Below are positions 49,993 through 57,716 of a stretch of DNA of 64,000 nt, piece by piece. A program made the translations under genes and the position numbers. This DNA comes from Stenotrophomonas pavanii (GTDB lineage: Bacteria; Pseudomonadota; Gammaproteobacteria; Xanthomonadales; Xanthomonadaceae), in the NCBI RefSeq assembly GCF_900101175.1, contig NZ_FNFQ01000003.1:62001-126000 (forward strand), written 5' to 3'. Every line of letters starts with the position of its first letter. The stretch's first letter is position 1. The notes under the pieces were generated by a model. The model was given only the letters and a program-made list of their open reading frames with translations, did no database searches and was not told the DNA's origin.

Positions 49993-50058
49993 CCCGATTC
50001 ATCTCCATGCCGGGCACGATCCGGCGCCATCCCCTTGAACCACACACGGAGCATTGCG

Positions 50059-50481
50059 ATGAAACTGATTCCCTTCCTCGGCTTCAGCGGCCAGGCCCAT
50101 GAGGCGATGGCGTTCTACGCCAAGGCACTCGGTGGCCAGGTCACTTCGGAAATGAAATACCGCGACATGCCGCCGTCCGATGGCTCGCCGGGCTGCAACG
50201 AGATGCCGCCGGAAACCCTGGACCACGTCGCCCACAGCCAGCTGGAGATCGGCAACGCCATCGTGATGGCGGCCGACGGCCCCGGCGGCGGCGAGGGTAG
50301 CTCGACCACCATCAATGTCGACGTCGACAGCGTCGAAGAAGCCGAACGCGTGTTCGCTGCACTGGCCGAAGGCGGGCAGGTGCAGATGCCGATCGCCGAA
50401 ACGTTCTGGGCGCACCGCTGGGGCATGCTGATCGACCGCTACGGCAAGCCGTGGATGGTCAACTGCATGAAGCAGCCCTGA
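50059..50481 (+). CDS. VOC-family protein (PhnB-like)
   Basis: A 140-residue vicinal-oxygen-chelate protein: MKLIPFLGFSGQAHEAMAFY, ALGGQVTSEMKYRDMP, HSQLEIGNAIVMAADG and WGMLIDRYGKPWMVNC. The PhnB/3-demethylubiquinone-like subgroup usually lacks the glyoxalase metal set, and its role is unknown. Start chosen at 50059 because CGGAGC lies upstream. It is the second gene of the sigma-factor cluster, 66 bp after the YciI gene. Confidence 0.88.
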   Translation: MKLIPFLGFSGQAHEAMAFYAKALGGQVTSEMKYRDMPPSDGSPGCNEMPPETLDHVAHSQLEIGNAIVMAADGPGGGEGSSTTINVDVDSVEEAERVFAALAEGGQVQMPIAETFWAHRWGMLIDRYGKPWMVNCMKQP

Positions 50482-50515
50482 TCCCGCCTTCTCCATCCAC
50501 CCAGGAGCTTTACCG

Positions 50516-50926
50516 ATGAGTGCACCACAACCGCAGATGATCTTCGTCAACCTGCCCGTGCAGGACCTGAACGCGTCCAAGGCCTTCTTCGCCGCGCTGG
50601 GCTACAGCTTCAACCCGGCCTTCACCAACGACGATGCCGCCTGCATGGTCATCAGTGAAAGCATCTTCGTGATGCTGCTGACCCAGCCGTTCTTCAAGCA
50701 GTTCACCACCAAGCCGATCGCCGACGCGCGCAGCCAGACCGAGGTGATCACCTGCCTGTCGGCGGACAGCCGCAAGGCGGTGGACGCGATGGTGGACAAG
50801 GCACTGGCCGCCGGTGCCAGCGAACCGCAGCCGGCGCGCGATTACGGCTTCATGTACCAGCGTGGCTTCCAGGACCTGGATGGCCATCTCTGGGAAATCG
50901 CACACATGGACGGCGAGCCGGGCTGA
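50516..50926 (+). CDS. VOC-family (glyoxalase/extradiol dioxygenase-like) protein
   Basis: A 136-residue VOC protein: MIFVNLPVQDLNASKAFFAALGYSFNP, ACMVISESIFVMLLT, and GFQDLDGHLWEIAHM at the end, with the last Glu a possible metal ligand. Members of this subgroup are common in ECF42 clusters. CAGGAGC precedes the ATG. It is followed 24 bp later by the DUF1428 gene. Confidence 0.88.
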   Translation: MSAPQPQMIFVNLPVQDLNASKAFFAALGYSFNPAFTNDDAACMVISESIFVMLLTQPFFKQFTTKPIADARSQTEVITCLSADSRKAVDAMVDKALAAGASEPQPARDYGFMYQRGFQDLDGHLWEIAHMDGEPG

Positions 50927-50950
50927 CCGCCGCCGCAAGGGAGAACCCTC

Positions 50951-51307
50951 ATGGCTTACGTGGATGCTTACGTGCTGCCGTGCCCACAGGACAAGGTGGC
51001 GGCTTACCGTCGCCTTGCCCGCAAGGCCGGCGCGGTGTGGAAGGACCATGGCGCGCTGCAGTACATGGAATGCGTGGCTGACGATGTGGAACCGGGCAAG
51101 CGCACCTCGTTCCCGCGCGCGGTCAAGGCAAAGCCCGGCGAAACGGTGATCGTTGCGTTCGTGGTGTTCCGTTCGCGCGCGGCACGCGACCGCATCAATG
51201 CCAGGGTGATGGCCGACCCGCGGCTGGCGTCGCTCGGCCCGAAGGACATGCCGTTCGATACCAAACGCATGTTCTGGGGCGGCTTCAAGCCCATCGTCGA
51301 AGCGTGA
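50951..51307 (+). CDS. DUF1428-family protein
   Basis: A 118-residue protein that matches DUF1428: MAYVDAYVLPCPQDKVAAYRRLARKAG, DHGALQYMECVADD, GETVIVAFVVFRSRAARDRIN and the C-terminal DTKRMFWGGFKPIVEA. It is probably a dimeric alpha/beta barrel like the YciI proteins. AAGGGAGAAC precedes the ATG. It belongs to the same run of genes and ends 46 bp before the preferred sigma-factor start. Confidence 0.88.
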   Translation: MAYVDAYVLPCPQDKVAAYRRLARKAGAVWKDHGALQYMECVADDVEPGKRTSFPRAVKAKPGETVIVAFVVFRSRAARDRINARVMADPRLASLGPKDMPFDTKRMFWGGFKPIVEA

Positions 51308-51352
51308 GCCATGGCGCTTGTGCGGGACGGGCGTGCGTGCTGTGATCGGCGC

Positions 51353-52615
51353 ATGCTCGATCCCGCACTGACGCAGCGTCTGGAAACCCTCTGGCGGATG
51401 GAGTCGCCAGTGTTGATCGCGCGCCTGGCGCGGCTGCTCGGCGGCGATGTCGGCCGTGCCGAGGAGCTCGCCCAGGACACCTGGCTGGCCGCGCTGGAGC
51501 GCTGGCCAGAGCAGGGCATCCCGGACAACCCCGGAGCCTGGCTGATGACCACTGCGCGCAACCGTGCCATCGATGTGCTGCGCCAGCACCAGCGGGTGGC
51601 GCAGCAGCATGCGCAGTGGGGCGAGGAACTGCATCCGGCGGCACTGCCGGCGCCGGATGACAGCCAGGCACTGGAGGACGACCTGGGCGATGACCTGCTG
51701 CGGCTGATGTTCGTGGCCTGCCATCCGGTGCTGCCGGCCGATGCGCGGGTGGCACTGACCCTGCGCCTGCTCGGTGGCCTGACCACCGTCGAGATCGCGC
51801 GTGCGTTCCTGCAGCCGGAGCCGACCATCGCCCAGCGCATCGTGCGCGCAAAACGCACGCTGGCGCAGAAGCAGGTGCCCTATGAAGTGCCGCGCGCAGA
51901 CGCGATGCCAGAGCGGTTGGCCTCGGTGCTGGAGGCGGTCTACCTGGTGTTCAACGAAGGCTATGCGGCCAGCGCCGGTGACGACTGGATGCGTCCGGCG
52001 TTGTGCGAGGAGGCGCTGCGGCTGGCGCGCATCCTGGCCCATCGCCTGCCGGTGCCGCCGGTACTGGGCCTGCTGGCGCTGATGGAACTGCAGGCCTCGC
52101 GCGCGGCGGCACGCGTGGATGCACAGGGCACGCCGGTGCTGCTGGACCAGCAGAACCGCGCGCGCTGGGACTGGTTGCAGATCGAACGCGGCCAGCAGGC
52201 GCTGGCGCGCGCGCTGGCGGCCGGTGGTGGCGACGATCCCTACGTCCTGCAGGCGCGCATCGCCGCCTGCCATGCGGTTGCGCGGCGCGCCGACGCTACC
52301 GACTGGCCGCGTATCGCCGCGCTCTATGCACAGCTGCTGCAGGTGCAACCTTCGCCGGTGGTGGCATTGAACCGGGTGGTGGCGATCCTGCGCAGCGAAG
52401 GCCCGTTCGCCGCGTGGGCGCAGCTGCAACCCCTGCTGGTCGACGCGCGCCTGCGCGACTATGCGCCGCTGCAGGTGGTTCGTGGCGAGCTGTTGCAGGC
52501 ACTGGGGCGTGAGCAGGATGCGCGTGACGCTTTTGCCGCGGCCGCCGAACTCAGCCAGAACCGCGCCGAGCGCGGACTGTTGCGGCGACGGGCGGGACTA
52601 CCGCCCACGGACTGA
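51353..52615 (+). CDS. ECF42-type RNA polymerase sigma factor with C-terminal TPR-like domain
   Basis: A 420-residue sigma factor. Sigma-2 is seen as LIARLARLLGGDVGRAEELAQDTWLAALERWP then NPGAWLMTTARNRAIDVLR; sigma-4 as ALTLRLLGGLTTVEIARAFLQPEPTIAQRIVRAKRTL. After that comes the long ECF42 extension (about 190-420, DUF6596) with VYLVFNEGYAAS and helical repeats to LGREQDARDAFAAAAEL. ECF42 sigmas have no anti-sigma gene and usually control DGPF/YciI genes, matching this neighbourhood. An ATG at 51311 is an alternative start 4 bp after the DUF1428 stop. Confidence 0.9.
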   Translation: MLDPALTQRLETLWRMESPVLIARLARLLGGDVGRAEELAQDTWLAALERWPEQGIPDNPGAWLMTTARNRAIDVLRQHQRVAQQHAQWGEELHPAALPAPDDSQALEDDLGDDLLRLMFVACHPVLPADARVALTLRLLGGLTTVEIARAFLQPEPTIAQRIVRAKRTLAQKQVPYEVPRADAMPERLASVLEAVYLVFNEGYAASAGDDWMRPALCEEALRLARILAHRLPVPPVLGLLALMELQASRAAARVDAQGTPVLLDQQNRARWDWLQIERGQQALARALAAGGGDDPYVLQARIAACHAVARRADATDWPRIAALYAQLLQVQPSPVVALNRVVAILRSEGPFAAWAQLQPLLVDARLRDYAPLQVVRGELLQALGREQDARDAFAAAAELSQNRAERGLLRRRAGLPPTD

Positions 52616-52670
52616 GCCGACAAGGACAGCACTTGTCGCCGGGCGCCTGAGCGGCTATGTTTCGCGCCCA

Positions 52671-52690
52671 GCGGACGCATCAGCGTCCGC
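52671..52690 (+). promoter_or_regulatory. Hairpin upstream of the four-gene envelope operon
   Basis: A perfect 8-bp stem GCGGACGC/GCGTCCGC with an ATCA loop, 56 bp after the sigma-factor stop and 32 bp before the next start. No T tract follows, so a leader hairpin or regulator site is as likely as termination. Confidence 0.45.
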
Positions 52691-52721
52691 ATTCCATGCG
52701 TATTGACCGAGGAGCGGTTGG

Positions 52722-53918
52722 ATGTATTCAAGGACGAAGAGCGCATCGCGCGCTTTTGCGCGCCTGCTTGCCTGTGCCCTGTGCCTGGCCGTATGGCCGA
52801 TGGCCGTGCAGGCCGCCGACAAATCACAGCAGGCTTACTGGGCCGGGTTTGCCTACACCGCCGACGCCGCTGCCGTGCAGGCGACCACGCCGCATGCGCA
52901 CGCCGTGCTGGAAAAGCGTGGCTTGATCCCGCTCAACCAGGCGCTGGCACAGTCGCTCAAGCGCCGAGCCCCGGCCCACCTGGAGCTGATCGACCAGCCG
53001 GTGGCGATGCTGGACGGCACCACCAGCGCGACCGTGCTGGCCGCCGCGCTGGACCGCGAACTGGTGTCGGTCGAGCCGATCGGCGACCAGTACAAGGTGC
53101 TGGTGGAAGTGGCGCTGCAGGCGCTGTTCTTCGACTTCCGCGAGCGCCAGGTGATTGCCTCCTATCCGCTCACCCTGCAGCGCATCGACGTGCAGGACTA
53201 CCGTCCTGACAACGATGATATCGACGCGATCGTCGCCGATCTGCTGTACGGCAGCGCCGAGACCAGCCTGTCGCAGGTACTCGCGGCGAGCCTGGCACAG
53301 GCCCGGCTGCCCGACGCCGCCGTGCGCCGCCTGCAGGTGGGCGGGGTGACCCTGTCCGATGCGGTGCGCGCCAAGCTGCCCGACCCGAAATGGGAAGCGA
53401 CGCTGCGCGCGACGCTGGCGCACGAGTTGTCCAAGACGCTGTCGTCCAACACCGGCGTCGGCCTGCTGCCACCGGCCTCGGGCCAGGCGATCGGCGGTGC
53501 GATGGCCGCCCGCTTTGCCGATGGCAAGGTCTACCAGCTGAAGATTCCCGAACCCGACTACGTCATCACCCTGCAGGTCGACGCGCTGAAGAACGGCGTG
53601 ATCCAGGAAACCCCGGCGATGAAGACGATGCTGTTCGGTGCGTTCTTCACCGCCAAGGTGACCGAGCCGTTCTCGGGCAAGGTCTATTTCGAACAGCCGC
53701 TGCGCAAGGGGGCCACCAAGGTGGTGCCGGTCACGCAGTGGCAGGTTGACCAGTGGTCGGCCAGCTACGAAACCCTGCTGGCCGGGCTCGACGCCTTCGC
53801 CGGCGCCGCTGCCAGGCGCGCCGATTCGCGCGCGTGGCTGGACGAACAGAAGCCGGGCGGCCGCCCGTTGCAGCAGCAGACCCAAGCCCTCCAGGAGTTG
53901 ATCAAGTCATGTCGTTGA
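52722..53918 (+). CDS. Exported hypothetical protein, first gene of a four-gene envelope operon
   Basis: A 398-residue protein with a signal peptide (LACALCLAVWPMAVQAAD). The mature part has an alpha/beta segment (VLEKRGLIPLNQALAQSLKRR), then YKVLVEVALQALFFDFRERQVIASYPLTLQRIDV, which resembles the strand-rich core of periplasmic assembly proteins. The last part is KTMLFGAFFTAKVTEPFSGKVYFEQPL. I do not recognise the family. It overlaps the next gene by 10 bp, so the two are coupled. GAGGAGCGG precedes the start. Confidence 0.7.
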   Translation: MYSRTKSASRAFARLLACALCLAVWPMAVQAADKSQQAYWAGFAYTADAAAVQATTPHAHAVLEKRGLIPLNQALAQSLKRRAPAHLELIDQPVAMLDGTTSATVLAAALDRELVSVEPIGDQYKVLVEVALQALFFDFRERQVIASYPLTLQRIDVQDYRPDNDDIDAIVADLLYGSAETSLSQVLAASLAQARLPDAAVRRLQVGGVTLSDAVRAKLPDPKWEATLRATLAHELSKTLSSNTGVGLLPPASGQAIGGAMAARFADGKVYQLKIPEPDYVITLQVDALKNGVIQETPAMKTMLFGAFFTAKVTEPFSGKVYFEQPLRKGATKVVPVTQWQVDQWSASYETLLAGLDAFAGAAARRADSRAWLDEQKPGGRPLQQQTQALQELIKSCR

Positions 53919-55009
53919 TGCGTACCATCCTGCTCATCCTCATCGCGCTGGTGGTGGCCTCGCCGGTCGCTGCACAGACCGCCAGCTCGCGCGGCACCGG
54001 CTCGGCCAGCTACGGCCTGCGCCTGAGCGCCGATACCCGCGCCCAGGCCCTGAACAAGGCCAAGGTCAACGCACTGGAGGCATACATCGCCGAAACCGGT
54101 GCGGCCAAGCTGCGCCTGTTCGAAGCCCGCCGCGCCGAGTTCATCGGCGAGATCGACCGCTACGTGCTCAGCGCCGTGCAGCTGTCGGACACCGAAGACA
54201 AGAAGGCCAAGACCTACACCGTCACCGTCCGCGCCGAGATCAACACCACCCTGCTGCAGACCAAGCTGGATGCGGGTTCGGCCGTGGCCGGCGCCACCGC
54301 CGCACAGCGCTCGCTGCTGACCTTCCTGTTCATGGCGCGCTCGCAGGACACCGTGCAGTCGTTCCAGGACAAGGAATACCGCCGCGTCGACGCCAGCAGC
54401 AGCTACAGCGAGAACACCCGCGAAGGCGACAGCTTCCGCGGCAACTCGGTCAGCACCAACGGCAGCATCAACCAGAACGGTTCGGTGTCGGTCACCAGCG
54501 GCGGCAGCACCACCGCGCGCGCCGACAACATCACCTGGAAGGTGGCCAACGCCGCCGAAGTCAACACCGCGATGACCGGTGCCTTCAGTGCTGCCGGCTA
54601 CGAAGTGGTGGAAGCGGAGTACGTGGAAGGCGAGTCGCGCGGCCTGCTCAGCATCGAGCGCATCCGCAAGGACTTCAGCACCGGCAACGACCTGGCCCCG
54701 GCCACCCTGCGTGACACCGCCAACGGCATCCGCGCGGCCAACATCCCCTACATCGCCGTCGGCACGCTCGACGTCGGCATGCGCGACCGCGATCCGGCCA
54801 GTGGCAACACTCGCGTGTTCGTCACCGTCACCGGCAAGGTGCTGGATGTGACCGGCCGCTTCCCGCGCACCGTGTCGTCGGTGGGCCCGGTGCAGTTCTC
54901 CGGTACCGGCCCGAACGAAACCGTGGCCCGTACCAATGCCCTGCAGCTGGCTGCCGAAAAGGCGGCCCAGCAGATGATCAACGAACTGAACGTCAAGGCG
55001 GTCCGCTGA
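53909..55009 (+). CDS. Exported hypothetical protein with Ser/Gly/Asn-rich insert
   Basis: A 366-residue protein with a signal peptide (LLILIALVVASPVAAQ). Residues 25-110 (SYGLRLSADTRAQALNKAKVNALEAYIAET, then YTVTVRAEINTTLLQTKL) look like the N-terminal domain of LPP20/FlgT-type outer-membrane-associated proteins. A low-complexity Ser/Asn/Gly stretch (about 160-200) follows, then AEVNTAMTGAFSAAGYEVVEAEYV and a C-terminal repeat of the first motif. That resemblance is tentative. It is co-transcribed with its neighbours; an ATG at 53918 is an alternative start. Confidence 0.68.
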   Translation: MSLMRTILLILIALVVASPVAAQTASSRGTGSASYGLRLSADTRAQALNKAKVNALEAYIAETGAAKLRLFEARRAEFIGEIDRYVLSAVQLSDTEDKKAKTYTVTVRAEINTTLLQTKLDAGSAVAGATAAQRSLLTFLFMARSQDTVQSFQDKEYRRVDASSSYSENTREGDSFRGNSVSTNGSINQNGSVSVTSGGSTTARADNITWKVANAAEVNTAMTGAFSAAGYEVVEAEYVEGESRGLLSIERIRKDFSTGNDLAPATLRDTANGIRAANIPYIAVGTLDVGMRDRDPASGNTRVFVTVTGKVLDVTGRFPRTVSSVGPVQFSGTGPNETVARTNALQLAAEKAAQQMINELNVKAVR

Positions 55010-55110
55010 TCCGCCGCCCCCGGCAGGTGCCGAGCTCGCTCGGCGTCGCCCCGGGGTTCACCGATTCCCCGCGTGCCGCACCGCGGCCGTCTCTCCCAAA
55101 GGACATCCTC

Positions 55111-55788
55111 ATGATCCGCAATACCGCTCTCGTCGTGGCCATCGCCGCCGCTACCCTGTCGATGCCGGCGCACGCCGGCCTGGGCAAGCTGAAGGACCTG
55201 GCCGGTGCCGCCACCGGTTCCTCCACCAGCAGCGCCTCCAGCGCCGCCGCTCCGGACGAAGCCGCGCAGGAAGCGCTGGTGCGCCGTTTCGTCAGCTCGC
55301 AGTCGCACTCGCTGCAGGCCCAGACCTCGTTCGCCCGCGCCTTCGGCCTGGCCGAGCAGGTGCAGCTGCTGGAAGCCGAGCGCCAGGCGCTGTCGTCGGG
55401 TTCGGTCAGCGTCGATGCGATGAAGAAGTCGGTGTCGGTCAGTGAAGCCGCCCAGGCCGCGATCAACGAGCGCCAGGCCGCGCAGCCGGAACTGAACGCT
55501 GAATCCAAGCAGCACTACGCCGAAGGCCTGGTCTCGCTGCTGGCGTCGGCCGCCGAAGCGCAGAAGCTCGGTGGCGAGGCGAGCAACTTCACTGCCGGCA
55601 TGAAGAACCTGGGCGCAACCCAGATGGCGACCGTTGGCCGCAAGCTGGCGGCAGGTGCCTGGGTTGCCAAGGAATCGCCGGGCTTCATCCAGGGCCTGTA
55701 CGGCTCGACCAAGTCGGCCGTGACCTTCGCCAAGAAGAGCAAGGTGAAGGTGCCGTCGAACGCCGATTCGATGCTCGACTCGATCTGA
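55111..55788 (+). CDS. Exported hypothetical helical protein
   Basis: A 225-residue protein with a signal peptide (ALVVAIAAATLSMPAHAG). A Ser/Ala linker (about 34-48) is followed by a wholly helical domain: EALVRRFVSSQSHSLQAQTSFARAFGLAEQVQLLEAERQAL, then SVSEAAQAAINERQAAQPEL and LVSLLASAAEAQKLGGEAS. It is likely periplasmic. I do not recognise the family. It is third in the operon; the last gene begins 17 bp after it. Confidence 0.68.
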   Translation: MIRNTALVVAIAAATLSMPAHAGLGKLKDLAGAATGSSTSSASSAAAPDEAAQEALVRRFVSSQSHSLQAQTSFARAFGLAEQVQLLEAERQALSSGSVSVDAMKKSVSVSEAAQAAINERQAAQPELNAESKQHYAEGLVSLLASAAEAQKLGGEASNFTAGMKNLGATQMATVGRKLAAGAWVAKESPGFIQGLYGSTKSAVTFAKKSKVKVPSNADSMLDSI

Positions 55789-55804
55789 TCCGAGGTTCAA
55801 CCCC

Positions 55805-57457
55805 ATGCGTACGACCTCCCGCCTGATCGGCCTGGGCCTGGCCACGGTGCTGCTTGCAGCCTGTGGCAAGCAGGACACCCCGGCCGCCGATGCGCCCGCA
55901 CCCGCCAAGGAAAGGGCAACCAGTGCACTGGCCAGCAATGCGCCAGTGGAAGCAGCGCCCCTGCGAGGCACGCCGGATTTCGGCGGCACCACCCAGGTCG
56001 CGCGCGAGGCCGACGGTATCGGCAGCACCCCGGAACTGGCGGTGCTGGCGGCACTGCAGTCGGCGGTGGCGCAGGTCAACGGCGTACGCGTGGCCAGCCA
56101 GATGCAGAGCCTGCGTGCAGGCCTGCATGTGGACGTGGATGACGAACACGTCGGCGATATCCGCGCCGACGCGTTCACCCAGCAGATGATCGCCGGCTCG
56201 CAGGGCGCAGTGCTGGGCTATGAAATCCTGTCGCAGGACGAAGTGCGGCAGCTGGATGAAGAAACCATCGCCCGCGTGCGCGCCAGCGACGAAGGCTGGA
56301 GCTTCAAGGGTTCGGCCTCTGCCAGCGCGTCCGGCGAGGCCACGGCCAAGGGCGGCGGTGCCTCGGCCAGCGTCAAGGAGAGCTACGACGAGAAGGTCAG
56401 CGTCGATGCCCAGCGTGGCGCACGCTCGTTCGATTCGGACGTGACCCACCGCAGCATGCGCAGCTACTGGAAGGTGCGCGTGCGTGCACAGATTGCCCAG
56501 TACCGCGCACCGGACGAGCAGGGCAAGCCGAAGATCGTGGTCGCGCTGCCGCGCACCAGGGCCGGCAGCTATGCCGTGGGCGATGGCCGCGTGAGTGCCG
56601 ATGAAGTGGCCGACGCGATCCGCGCGCGCCTGTCCGACACGCTGACCCAGACCCAGCGCTTCATCGTGCTGGACCGCGAGTTCGGCGACGAACTGCAGGC
56701 CGAGATCGACCACATCAACAGTGGCAACGTGCGTTTGCAGGACACGGCCCGCGTCGGCCAGCAGCTGGCGACCGACCTGATCCTGATCCCGACCATCGAA
56801 CGCTTCGAATACCCGCGCAGCGTGCGCAACCTGCGCATGTCCGACCGCCAGGTGACCTCGTATTCCGGTGGCGGCCGCATCACCCTGCGCCTGATCAACG
56901 CCACCACCGGCCAGGTGGTGTTGTCCGACAGCTTCGACCACCAGCTGGCCTCGACCGGCCCCAGCACCCTGCCGCGCGTGGTCAACGGCCGCAACATGGC
57001 TGCGGCGATGATGGAGTCGTTGTCCGGCCAGATCGGTACCACCATCGTCACCACGCTGTTCCCGGTATCGGTGGTATCGGTGGACGGTGACCAGGTGGTG
57101 CTGAGCCAGGGCGGCGAGACCCTGCAGGCCGGCCAGCGCTGGCAGGCCGTGCGCCTGGGCGAGGAACTGAAGGACCCGCAGACCGGCCGCTCGCTGGGCC
57201 GCAGCGAACACCCGTGCTGCACCATCCGCATCGACCGCGTGGCTGCACAGACCTCGTACGGCACCCTCGAAGACGGCGTCGACGCGATGCGCGGCGGTTT
57301 CCGTCCGGGCCAGATCGAACTGCGCCAGAAGCTGGGCAGCAAGCCCGCTGCCGCCGCCAGCGCGACCGCTTCGGCGGCCCCGGCTGCCGCCGCCCGCCCG
57401 GCCGCCAAGCCGAAGCCCAAGCCTGCTGCCGCCCCGGCCGAAGACCCGAACTGGTAA
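55805..57457 (+). CDS. CsgG-like lipoprotein, last gene of the envelope operon
   Basis: A 550-residue lipoprotein with lipobox LLAAC (Cys20). After a Pro/Ala linker, residues 70-165 (LAVLAALQSAVAQVNGVRVASQM...) resemble the FlgT-type N-terminal fold. Residues 245-420 look like a CsgG-type domain: VALPRTRAGSYAVGDGRVSADEVADAIRARLSDTLTQTQRFIVLDR, LATDLILIPTIERFEY and LRLINATTGQVVLSDSF. A C-terminal beta domain with HPCCTIRIDRV ends in a low-complexity Ala/Pro/Lys tail. CsgG proteins form outer-membrane secretion pores; whether this one does is unknown. No curli (csg) genes are present. Confidence 0.75.
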   Translation: MRTTSRLIGLGLATVLLAACGKQDTPAADAPAPAKERATSALASNAPVEAAPLRGTPDFGGTTQVAREADGIGSTPELAVLAALQSAVAQVNGVRVASQMQSLRAGLHVDVDDEHVGDIRADAFTQQMIAGSQGAVLGYEILSQDEVRQLDEETIARVRASDEGWSFKGSASASASGEATAKGGGASASVKESYDEKVSVDAQRGARSFDSDVTHRSMRSYWKVRVRAQIAQYRAPDEQGKPKIVVALPRTRAGSYAVGDGRVSADEVADAIRARLSDTLTQTQRFIVLDREFGDELQAEIDHINSGNVRLQDTARVGQQLATDLILIPTIERFEYPRSVRNLRMSDRQVTSYSGGGRITLRLINATTGQVVLSDSFDHQLASTGPSTLPRVVNGRNMAAAMMESLSGQIGTTIVTTLFPVSVVSVDGDQVVLSQGGETLQAGQRWQAVRLGEELKDPQTGRSLGRSEHPCCTIRIDRVAAQTSYGTLEDGVDAMRGGFRPGQIELRQKLGSKPAAAASATASAAPAAAARPAAKPKPKPAAAPAEDPNW

Positions 57458-57476
57458 CACCAAGCAACACACAGAT

Positions 57477-57671
57477 GGGGTCAGAGCCCTTTCCCGCCGG
57501 GAAAGGGATCTGACCCCCTCGTGTTTTCGTCCGTGTCGACCCGCGTCGACAGCCAGCAACAGCGGCGGGACCGACCGGCCATCCCACGGAATGCCGGTGT
57601 TACTTCGGCTGTTGCCCCCGACGTTGCCGGCCAGCGGCCGGCACTACCGCAGGTGCAGGGCGCAGCCCTGC
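57477..57671. repeat. Composite intergenic repeat (GGGGTCAG hairpin + SMAG + GC hairpin)
   Basis: GGGGTCAGAGCCCTTTCCC pairs with GGGAAAGGGATCTGACCCC (57477-57517, one mismatch). A SMAG unit (57624-57646) and the GCAGGGC/GCCCTGC hairpin follow. The last 49 bp (57623-57671) are identical to 43828-43876. The first hairpin probably ends the envelope operon transcript. Confidence 0.8.
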
Positions 57672-57716
57672 CGAATCCCATTACACTCCAGAAGGATTTT
57701 CCTGCTGGAGAGAGCA

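Noticed and set aside
55805..57457. Curli operon csgG
   Set aside because: No csgA, csgB, csgE or csgF homologue is nearby, the protein is about twice the length of CsgG, and the match is limited to one domain.
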